DNA from: Membranipora membranacea
Lineage: Eukaryota > Bryozoa > Gymnolaemata > Cheilostomatida > Membraniporidae
Length of the DNA: 64,000 bases
Assembly (NCBI GenBank): GCA_914767715.1
Contig: OU612065.1
Span: 22,444,001 to 22,508,000 of the forward strand
Direction of reading: 5' to 3'
The position numbers and the translations under genes are program-made. Each line of letters starts with the position of its first letter. Position 1 is the first letter of the stretch. The notes beneath the pieces were generated by a model. It searched no databases and had not been told where the DNA came from. It saw only the letters and a list, made by a program, of their open reading frames with translations. Shown here in pieces: positions 28,901-40,900 of the stretch.

Positions 28901-31900
28901 TTGTTGTTTTGTTTTGCAAATTACACTTTTCACAATTATTAACTCTGTCCCTGCTACCTTGTGTAGGCTCAGAGTCTTCTGTCACTACTGATAGTGATGT
29001 AGCTTTGCCTTCCACAACTGATCCTTACACTGAACCTGCTACAGAGCCCCTCACTGTACCTCTCACACTACTACCCCTCATCCCTGTAGAGACTACAACA
29101 CAGGATGCACAAGGTTAGCCTTCCCCTGCTTGCACAGGCTTTTTACCAGCTTTCACAATATTCTGTTTCACACAGTGGTGTGGTGTGTTGTAGCCTGATC
29201 CATTATTATCATGTTAACTTACCCAATATGATATCTTTATGTATGCTCTTAATGTTGTTGATCGGTTGTAATTCATGTACCAGTTTGCCTTCATATTTCG
29301 AGGCAGATTCTCTGTTGTTCTGTTCTTATTTGAACTATTATTCAACTTCTCATCGCCCAACATGATGGTGTTTGTAGATTAAATGTTGTGTGATTTGGGC
29401 TTTATTGGGTTGCTTTTACACATACAGGTACAACTGAAGATGATACTGTAGAAGTCTCTACCACCATAACACCATACCCAGTTACACAGACAGGTCAGCG
29501 CGCGGTAGATGAAGCAACTGCATCTACTTTGGTTGCTTTACAATAATCGTTTGGCGTGTTATTTGCTTTACCCTCTGTTATTAATTACAATTTCAGGAAA
29601 GGCACTGTGGAACCACAGCTGACAACATCCTATTTCTATATGCTTGTAGTTAATCTTCCTCTGCTTTCTTTCATCATTTCTCAGCATCTTCAACCCTCTA
29701 ACTAGCAAACTCTCTCTGCCTCTTTATATTTAGAATAACTAGTTTTTTTGTCCATTTATCAAATGTTTCTTTCCCATTTTATCATCAGATAATTTTACGG
29801 GTAAGATGAGGTATTCGTATGTATAAAAACTGGAACCAAGCCTTTTACTGTTATAACCTGCCAACCTTTTAATCCCCCACCCCACTTGTTTTCTTCCCAA
29901 TGATGTGAATTATATAAACTTAAAAGCCTCATTTCTCATGCTTGGGTACCCTGACACCCAACTGGAGATATGCGTGTACCATAGACTTAATGTTAAGTCT
30001 ATGGCGTGTACAGATCACATTATCATAACAACCAATGTATTTGAAGCACCAAGGATTGACCTATGAATTTCTTGACTCTGACTCTCCTCTTTGTGTGGTT
30101 TAATTTATATTGTTTTTGTGATATTTTTTTTAGCTACATGGATCCCATGGTGGCTAGTACAGACAGAAAGTAAGATTTAGTCTCTTTATTATTTGTCAAC
30201 CAGTTGGGTTGAATTTAGTATATATTTCAGCAGGCCTGTTTTCTTCATAGGATTTGGGTACTTTAAATACGTCGAGAGGCATGGGATAGCTAGGTCAGAT
30301 CTGCCAGATATCTCCGATGGGCTATCCAACATGTTCATCTTCATCCGTAGTACGGATAGAAAGCTTGGCTTTTTCCTTTATCATCTGCAAAAGAGGCGTG
30401 GCTTTATTAAATAACTATTTTTTGATTGGTTGACTTCATTCTACAATGGGAAGGCCAACTACGCACAGATTATGTTTGTAGACAAGTCACATGATAATTT
30501 GAGTGTCAATCATACAGTTTTTTATCTGCTGATTGGTTTACCATTTATAGCCCCTCCATGGTGGGTCACACAGTCTGGCACTACTGCTGCGTATGAGTGG
30601 CTAGAGCCAGAGGCTTGGAGCTCTGATCGACTGTACACATGGGGAGAGGAAGCTGGGGATACTAATCTGCTCGATGAGCGAGATGTTTGGTGGGAGATGT
30701 ACATGTGCACCAATGTCAAACTCAATGGTCGAGTCGGCGCTCCTTTCTTCAACAACCGCTACTACAGTGTTCATGTAAGATTACTAACAGTTTTGTGCGT
30801 TGTGCTTAGCATAACTCCGAGTAGGCTTCAGACTTTATATTTTATCATGTTCTACCTACTGACTTCATGATGTATATTTCATCAAGCTAAGACTTCACTA
30901 GAGTAACATTGATGCGTCCTAACTAAAACTGACAATACCTCTAAGTTTGATAGATCTTTCGAGCTCTATATTCGTTGTTTGTTCCTCATTGATACCTAGA
31001 ATTTAATATCCTTAGTGTATATGATGATATATGACAAAAGATCAGTGCAATGAGACATCTTATGTGTGAACATATTCTGTTTTAGATCTGTGACAACGGT
31101 ATTTTGCAATTCAACCTGGAGTGGAGATTGTTCTACCCAGCGCTCTTTGAAACGGATTCTTGGTATGATAACATCGCAGTAGTCTCCCCGTTCTGGGCTT
31201 ACTCCGATGAGTATGTGATGGAAAATCTCAGAGATGAATTCCCAGAAGCTGCAACAAAAGTATACTACCATGAGTACACAGCTAGTTTCGAATCTGATGT
31301 ACAGACAAGAACAGTGTTAGCCAAGGCTAAGGCTGATGTGGCTGATTCAGGTATGTGCAAGAAACCAGCTTTAGTGTTAAGAAGAAATGTCAAATCAAAC
31401 TTTGTGTTATAATTTCAAAGGCCTTATCCGTCCTGGTAAATCTAGTATTTTGAAAAGTAAAGTAAATGTTTTGGACTTGTGACACCAAGAGCGCAAATGT
31501 ATAGTACTATTTGGACCCTAAACCTGATGTCACCCGACGCCCCCCCCCCCCCCTCTCCCAAGCTATTGCCACAGAATGGATAGAATGTCTCAACAGTTTC
31601 CTTCAACTGAGGAGAAAAATTATTAATGTTTTAAGTTTCTTGTTTCATGTTCAGATTCAGCAGTAGAAGAGTTTGAGCCCACATGGGTCCTGGTTGTCAC
31701 ATGGGTTAATATAGCTCCTGAGGACGGCTGTAGACAGTGGCCTGGAGACTACGACTACTACGACTACTATGACTATGGATACAGTACCACCACAGATGGC
31801 GCCTCTGATTATCCAGATGAAGTAGACCCTTACTGTCGCAAACAAGCTGAAAATGCTGCTGTGAGTTTTTATTAAACTAAATTAAATAAACACTGTTAGG

Positions 31901-34900
31901 GTTCCCAGCAATGGGCCATGTTAGGCCAGTAACTCAACCATATACACTGGGTTGCATAGGGTGGCAGTGGTGAGATGGAATCAGCTTGCTATTAATTGCC
32001 AGGCGATTTGTGCAGCAGGAGTCATGCATTTCATTCCCGCTTTGGGAGCATTCATTATTGATTGTGCCGGCCCCCAGCACTCATAGGTGTATATATCTCC
32101 TATATCTCCCTACTGACCATTTTTTTAGTCTGTAAAACTCATTTTCTGATTGGCGTTGTTCATTCTTATGCAATGCCGTGTCTCAAGGAAAGCTTCTTTT
32201 GCAGCTCAACCACTTCCAAGCGGTGATAATCACAGATGGTACATACACGTTTGTCAAGTTTAATTATCCAGAAGAGGGAATCAACTGGGCTACACCTGGC
32301 ATCACTGCTGATGACTCGTCCTATGAGATTGAGCTGAAGCTGGATGGTGGATATGGGTGGTATCCAATGGCTATTGGTGGATTCTCCTCCGGAGATTATA
32401 ACACGGGTGTTAATGTAACAAGAAACTATGTTACCGGCAATAACCGGATTCAGATGATGGACATCGATAATGTAGCTGGAAATTATCCAGGTATGAATCA
32501 GTGAAGGCAGCAAAGGTTTTTAGCGTTTCGGCTTCTGTTGTTGCAATCATAATCAACTTCAAACTTCAAATCATAAACAGTAATAATTATATGAACACTC
32601 AAAATCAAATCATCCATAAAATAATGATATTTTGTATTTCACATGAGGAAAAAAGATAATTTAGCCAACTTTATTTTGTCATACAACAAGATAGTGGCAT
32701 AACAGTCCGGGTGTGAATATATTCGGACATTTGAAATGCCTTAGAATTAGAAGTATTTCCAATTCCTATGTAGATGGAAGGTTAGGAGAATGGCTGTTTA
32801 GGATTGAAGAGTCAGAAGGAGCAAGGACAGCTTCAGCTGATTGTGAGGATTGGCTACGAAAGCAGAACATTAAGATGTATTCATCTTACAATCAAAACTC
32901 ATCTTGTCCTCAAACTATTACCCAAGTTTGGTGGGACCCTGCGTAAGTTTTTAACAAGTACAACAACAAGTACTACAAACATCTTCTGCCTATAATGGTG
33001 CAGCTAACCCTGTCCACCATGATATACAGTATGAGATCAAAATTTGATTGTACCTTAAATTTTACTATCAAGTGAATTAGAACTTTGCACAACATTTATG
33101 TCTGTAAGAAGATTTTCAAAAATCAAATTTAATGCATATCTGGAAGGTGATAACACATAACTATTTATTTGCTCTAATTTCTGTCTCATGAGTTTACCAA
33201 CTATTCTCCTTTGTATTTTAAGGCAATGCTGATCTTGCTCAAAAGGGTCAGGTAGCGTTAATTTGAGATCAGTACAACCAGTAAACAGGTGTAGCCTGTC
33301 GAAGAAAGTTATTCTTTTTGAAGGATTGGTTCCATACTAGGGATAGGTTTGTCAACTTAAATTGCAACTGTCTTTCCGCAATACCCATGAATAATTGACA
33401 ATGATGATGTAGAAAAAATATTATTATATATTCATATAGGTTCCAGTTCCAGTCCTATCAGGGAGACTCGGTAGCCTGTTATCAGAATGTGTTTGGTTCT
33501 GCTGATGGTTTGAAGCAGAGATGTTGTTTCAGCTATGACTGGGACTCTGATGACTTCTCTTCTCTCCTGCTAGGAGCACCTTATGGTGGTCATGTTGTTG
33601 ATACGGTGAGTGACGAGAAAAAATTGGAAAACACATGTAAATTTTGTGGTTTAATCGATTGGTTGATTGTTTCATTTATTGGTAATTGCCATGCGGGTAT
33701 GCTGCAACATCAGATTGCTATAAAAACTACCACTCATATAAGAGTGAAAAAGAAAAAATAGTAAAACACCGGAGAGTCTGAAAAATGCTGGATTCTCGTT
33801 TATCCGTGACTGATACTCCCGCACTTTTTTCATATACACATCTTATATGAGTATGCTATTTACAGAATAATGTGACAATGGAGCTGCACGGATGGCAGGC
33901 ATGCTGTGTGGAAGCTATTGATATGTGCGGACAGTTCTACAAAGGAAGACCGTTCAGTGATGGAGAAAACTACGTATTCCCTGTTTTGTGTAAGTTTGAT
34001 TTGTTCTGCATACTCACTATCACTGTTGTCACTATTAGCAGATTGTCTTATTACTGGAAACCACTGAGTTTTATTGATATATATATATATCTATATTTAT
34101 CAGCATATGCAACTTTTATGTCACACATTTGCACTCACTCAATGGTTTGTTTCATAGTTATAGATACTGTTTGTAGGGCCATGGTTTGGAGATCCGCATA
34201 TCATCACCAGTGATGGAATGTCTTACACGTTTAACGGACTGGGAGAATACTTGTTTACCCAAGTTGGAAGTGGTGACACTGTTATACAGGCTAGAACTGA
34301 GAGAGTAGTCAAAAGCGACGGAGGTGAGCGTGATTATAAGATAAGATAAGATAAGAATTTATTGAATCTCTCACAAAGGAGAAGACAGTCAACTTCAGTG
34401 CTGTGCTGTATTTACTGTCAAAAAATTTACTCCAGATGAGAGAAGTGGTTTTGGTCAGAAATATGCACTATTACTGTACTGTCTGTTCTTTTCAAATACC
34501 AAAAACTAATGGCTCTATGTCAAGCTGTATTCGGTGTTTCTAATTTTAGAGCTTGGCCAGGCTACTTACTTCAGTGCAGTGTGTGTAGCCAGCACTGGGT
34601 TGCCCGACCTACAGATCCAGATAAACAAGGGAGACCTGAATGCAACGCTTGTTGAAAACCAGCTTCAGATGATTATTGATGGCGACCTTACTGACATTGG
34701 ACTCATTGAGCAAGATTCCAACACCACTCAGGAGATCAATGGAGTGTCTTCTAACCTCCTTTTCAAGAGAACTAATGCCAGTGTCACTGTACTGTTCTCA
34801 ACAGGAGTCTCCCTAACTGTGTCCGCTAGCAATGTATGTCAATTTCTCATATTGGTTTGATATTATCACCTTTGTGGATTAAACAACAGCTAGATTTAAG

Positions 34901-37900
34901 TAGAGCTGGTTTTGGGGTGACTTTCAAGCCTGTGCCAGAAGGCAAACTTTACCTCATACAAATCCCTGACTCCTGACTGGCTACCACAAATTATAATACG
35001 ATACGATACTAAAGAATGTCTGTAGGTGGGACAAAATTGCTCAGCAATTATTTTGTCTCCTTTTCTAATTTTATCTACAATTATGTCCATCTGTTATTTG
35101 CAGAAAATGCTCACCATCACGCTTGGTCTACCTCCATCGATGAAGGGTAACACTATAGGGTTGACTGGTGTATATGATGATGATCAGGATAATGACTTTA
35201 CATGGCCTAATGCTACTGGATATATATCTGTCAACTCAACTGAGAGCGAAGTGTTTGAATGGGCCAGTCTATGTAAGTTACTGTTCTGTTCATGTTACTA
35301 CATGACTTCAAATTTACAAACAATTTGATGTCATTGCGGCAAAAAATGGCACAAAACAAGATTGATTGATTCATGTCTATGATAGGCTACGTTTACTAAG
35401 CCGAGGACCCTAGGGGTCTGACCGTATGATCCCGTCTGATTGCCAAATGCTGACCTGCAAAGCAGAACATTGTTTGAAATTTTGATACTTTGATGTGTTT
35501 AAGCCCTCGGTTGATTCCAGCAGGGAGGGTGGGATCACGCTCTCACTGATCACAGTCACTTTTTAATGCTTAATTTCAGTTATTCACTCTAAATTAAATT
35601 TAGGATAACTCCTACAGATTATACTTTCTCCTTTTTAGTTGCCATAAGTGAATCAGACTCCATCATGTACTACACTGAAGCCAACACTGACTGGTGGACC
35701 TACAATAACAACACCTTTACACCTGTGTTCACCGATGATGTCGATAACTGGTCGTGGAGCTCAGATGCGTTCAAAGACTCGGCATATGATACATGTGGGG
35801 ACGATATCGCGTGTTTGTATGATGTGTTTGTGACTGGTGATCTGGCTGTAGGAGAGAGCAGTAAAGCTACTGCTCAGGAGAGTACAGAAACTAATGCTGC
35901 CTTGAGTAAGTTGCATCACTAGTATACCTCTCCTATTTGTCATAGGAAAATCTTTTCTTATGGTTTTGTTACTGTTCAAATTGAGCTCTCAAATAGTTTG
36001 TTAAATATAATCAAATCTCTTGTGTTACACCAAACAATGGTTCATTGCACCAAATACACGAAATTAAAAATTCATATTATGATGAGGGCTACAGGAAATG
36101 AACATTTACAGCATTCAAAGTGCAGTGATCTACACTTCCAAAACGAATAGTTTACTCATGGCATCTTCATTTATTTTGCAGGTAATTTTGCTCCAACGAT
36201 ATCTGCACCAACTTCAATTCTGATCACCGTGGGTGAGGAGTTTACCTTTAGTGGATCTGTGAATGACTCTAATGGTGATGTTGTGACTGTGACAACCAAC
36301 ATAGCAGGAGCAAGTGTGTCCAGGTCTGGTAACACATTTAATATCACCGCTACTGTCACCAACACCACCAACTTCAGAATGTCAACCGTGGCTAAGGTCG
36401 GTGTTACAAGCTGTTTGATTTTTGATGTTCGTTATTCATTTACACCAGGGGAAGTAACAGACACCATAACACATTATATATGACATAACCTTGATGTATT
36501 ATGATATTTATGATACCTTCGTGTAATGTAACATTTGTGGTATGGGTTACTGTTAGCTAAATAACATATAATCTATGAAATAATATAGAGATAGAATGTG
36601 TTTACTAAAGTGCCCCAACCATGTTAAGACATCATGTGATATGTATGGTACAAGTATGAAGGTCTTTCCACTTTCGTTTTTTGTTGTTCAATCATGGTTA
36701 AGTAATTAACTTCTTCTTACATAGGACCCTGCAGGAGCTGCTGCATCTCGTACACCACTAGCCATGTTGTGTAGCTGTGTGAATAATGGTACATGTGTAG
36801 CTCTCTCCACCGCTGATCAGGCTGACATTGACGCAACGTAAGTACTGTGCCTAAGTTCATAATGAAATATAAGTTACCTGAACTTATTCTGCATCGGTAT
36901 CATTGTAAACTCTGTTTTTTGTGTGCTCAGTGGGCTGACCTGAGAAGCATATGAGAAGCAATGGGAGGAAAATCTTGTATTTGGCCTATTTGACTGGACT
37001 ATCTGTGTTTTACAGCTCTGTGGTCCTGGATTGTGTTTGTCCTACTGGTTATACTGGATCTCTGTGTGAGACAGATCTGGATGCCTGTGCTCTGGTAGCT
37101 ACTCCGTGTTATCCAGGAGTTCTCTGTCAGGATCAGCCAGCTCCAGCAGGACTTACTGGTTTCGAGTAAGTTACGAAATTTTGTTCCCTGTAGAGTCACT
37201 GTTAAAAGTAATCAGAGAACATGTACAATTGTTTCTCGCTTTTGATTATATTTCATAAGTACTTTGGCTGCAACTGCTTTTCTTTACAATAGGGAGAAGA
37301 ATCTCCGAAATCTCCAAGCTTATGCTGTACTTTTTATGACAAATTTATTGTGTCGCATGACAAGCATTTTGCTGAATCCTTGCTTAATTTGTTACCTGTG
37401 ATAGGCTGACAAATCCAGACATCCTTTGTTATAAGAGATACTGGTTCTCGGTTTGGTTTCAGAACAGCTTAATGTTCAATCTTATCTTATTAAAGTTGTG
37501 GAGACTGTCCTGCCGGGTACACAGGAGATGGTAAAACATGCTCAGATATCGATGAATGTGCCTTAGATAGCTGTGACCACATCTGTGTCAACTCTCCAGG
37601 ATCATTCACATGTGCCTGTAGATCTGGTTTCGAACTAGATTCTGATGGCTCTACTTGTGCTGGTGAGTGCAGTGCGGAGCTCATAACTTGTCAAACTTGA
37701 GAGATCCTGAGATATTTTGCTACTGTGTTCCATCATTCTACTAGGAATCAGAGAGCAATGATAAATATGTTTTGCGCAAGAATACATATTTATGCTATAC
37801 TGGTCAGTCACTGAAAAGCAAACAGTATGGTGTACACCATTCAAAATAAACGTAATATTTGTTCTTGTTCTTTCTCTGTGGGGGTTATAAGAGTTTCATG

Positions 37901-40900
37901 TGAATTCCTTTGCTCTGGAATCTGTATGGCTTTTTAAGTGTATAATGACCTTTTGGAATTCCAAAACAGGGACAACTTACAATCTATTCAGTTCTGATAT
38001 TTTTACGCTAATCGTTGTAGACATTGATGAGTGTAGCACACTTGCCCCGTGTCACCACACATGTACCAACAATGACGGAGGTTATACCTGCTCCTGTGAC
38101 TCTGGATTTGAGCTGAATGGTGACGGTCTCAACTGTGAACGTAAGTGGTCCGCTTCTAAAACATCTCAATATGTTAGATCAATTAAGATCGAACTTGCCT
38201 GCATATGATATTTCTTTCTCTCAAGCCAACGGCAATAGGCAGCTCACCTGTAGAATGGGAGCGTCTTGTAAAGCAGTCAAATTGGATCAAACTTGATCTG
38301 GTTTGTATGCAGTTGGTTTGAATGGGCTGGCAATTATCAATAATATATTTACAATAGTGGAATTCATGTAAAACTATGAGCGGCACCTACCAGATAAAGT
38401 TTGCTTTTTTATGCATAGTTTTAGTTCATAGCTGTACAGTTCTCTGTTGATGTTTACCATGTCATGTCTTCTTTGCAGCCAATAACCCTTGCTCCCAGCC
38501 TAGCCCATGTGACGATGTGAATGGATACTGTAACTTGGTTGACCAGACAGAGGAGTGCTCATGTAAGCGAGGATACACCCTCAACGCACTCAACTCCAGT
38601 ATATGCGAGGAGGTAGATGAATGTCTGCTTGGTATAGATGCCTGCGCCCAGAAATGTGCTAACACGGAGGGAGGATATTCTTGTTCTTGTAATCCGGGAT
38701 ACACTATATCATCAAACAGACTTGGATGTGATGGTAAGTCCGCCAAAATTTCCAGACTATGGCTGAGTTTAATTGTTTGAAGTTACCTTTTTTGGAATTA
38801 CCTTTCCTTGCTAGCAAAGCTAGTGTGAAAGATGAAAGCTCTTCTCATCCCTTCATCCCTACTTTATCCCAATGTCGCCATCCTACAATATTTTGATATT
38901 TTTATTGTTATTCAACTATGCATTATGGAAGAGTTTTGATTTGGAATGTCAAGCTGATTGTAATAACCCAACAGGGTGGATGCATGGAAAAAATTGTAAG
39001 CTTGACTTTTGGTGTTTTGTGAGTCTGAACACGCAATCAAAACGGTTAGGCTTTTTTAACTGGAATTTCAAAGATTCTGCCATAGTATCCCATATGAATG
39101 ATGAGTTCTGCTTATATTCACAGATATCAATGAATGTGTATCAGGAACATTTGACTGTCACTCCTCTCAGATATGCTCTAACACACCAGGGAACTATACA
39201 TGTAGCTGTACCACTGGTCAAACCTTCAAGGATGGCATGTGCCAAAGTACGTAATGAGGCTTCTTTCAATGATTTCATTGCAGGAAATTGATTCTTTTTG
39301 CAAACCTGGTGTTGCAGTTTCGGCATGTGAATAAATACTGTTCCAAAACGAGTCGGTCATATTATTATGAGTACGCTGACTTTGAGATACACTCTTGGCA
39401 TTTATTTAGTTGGGGTACCTTATTTGTACCTGTCCCTTATTCTAGAGATTTACCTTGGGTTGTCAACTAAATTCTTTCTGATGGAAGTCAAGCTACATGA
39501 AATAAATCATGCTCTGTCAATTAGAATTATACATGCAACAGTTTATCATCTGATTGGTGTGTATTATGCTGTTGATGTAGATAGCCAGATAGTCAGTCAT
39601 CAGAATATACGCTCACCTATAGCATATCTATATAGCTATTTGCCTGACTTTTTGCAGCGGTTTCCTTTACTGATCCTGTGGAGACTGTTACTGAGGATGT
39701 TGAGACCGAGGTAGAGCAGAACGCTGTACAGTTCACTCTGCAAGGCATGACTGTAGAAGAGGTAAGGAATCACATGTATATTCTTATATGCTCCCTTGTA
39801 CATTCATCGTTTCTTTCTTATATCTGCGCAAATTCTCCATGGACAATTAACATGTTGGTAACTCCAAATTATGTTAGCATAATTCATCATTAAAATACAA
39901 TAGCAGCCAGCATCAGAAGAAGAGTGATGCAACCACCTTTTCAATTTGATCAATCAGTCAATCAGTAAGTCAGCCATCAGTCAGTCAGTGAATCAGTTAG
40001 TCGGTCACTTAATCAGTCAATATACATGTCTTTATTATTCTTATTTTTACAGTATACAGTTGAGAAGGAGATAATGTTGTTCACTGAGCTAGCTGAGGCT
40101 GCCACTAGTATCTGCTCTGACGGATCATGTAACATCGTTACTCTAGAGTCTGAGGCTAGAAGGAGAAGGTACGTCGATATTTATCTGAGCAATGCGTGTG
40201 TATGCAAATTTGCAACAAAGAATCAAATGTTTCACTTTCTCGGGTCACAAAATTCTTCTTTATAATCCTGACACTGTTGAATTTCAGTGAGTCCATCTTT
40301 GACACTATTTCACATACTGTTTGATCTTATCTTGTAGGAGGAGATCAACCACAGTGGAATTCTTTAAGGAGTACTTTGCCCGACTGCCCGGCTACCCGAT
40401 GGATGACGGTAGTGGTGGTATAGACTTAGCTGTTTACTCTAAGGTTCCTGGTGCAGGTGTACTAGAGAGCACTAAGCTTCTCACAGCCTTACAAAGTGCC
40501 TCCACTGATATCCAGACCTCACTTGGTAAGCAATGAGGCAATGTGCTTATAGCTAAGACAAGTACCACCTGTTGAGTTATTCTTGTGATTGATAACTTTT
40601 TTTCCAATCAGAATTAGAAACTCACTTGCCTACTTTTGAAGTTATTGTATCATAAGAAATTAGTTCCCTATCTAAATTGGCGGCTTGGTGAAGAAATTTT
40701 CAGTCAAGTCTCTTCGGTGACAACCAGCAAATATGTAACATGTGCTCATATTAAGATTGACAACATTATCTTGCTGCTGGTGCTGTTTGTCATAGTTGAC
40801 TTTTACTCACGACAATCTGAAGTATTCATGAAGTCACTTGAAGAAGCTATTGGTAGCAAGCAATGCTAATTCAAAAATGATACCTGTTTTGTGAAAGTTT

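Noticed and set aside
30193-30414. 73-codon frame in intron 44 with hydrophobic N-terminus
   Set aside because: It sits between two well-supported exons (30134-30169 and 30551-30774). Its start and end do not coincide with splice sites of fitting phase.
39367-39714. 115-codon frame overlapping exon 63
   Set aside because: It is out of frame with the conserved module exon 39658-39761, whose length and phase are repeated in genes 2 and 3.
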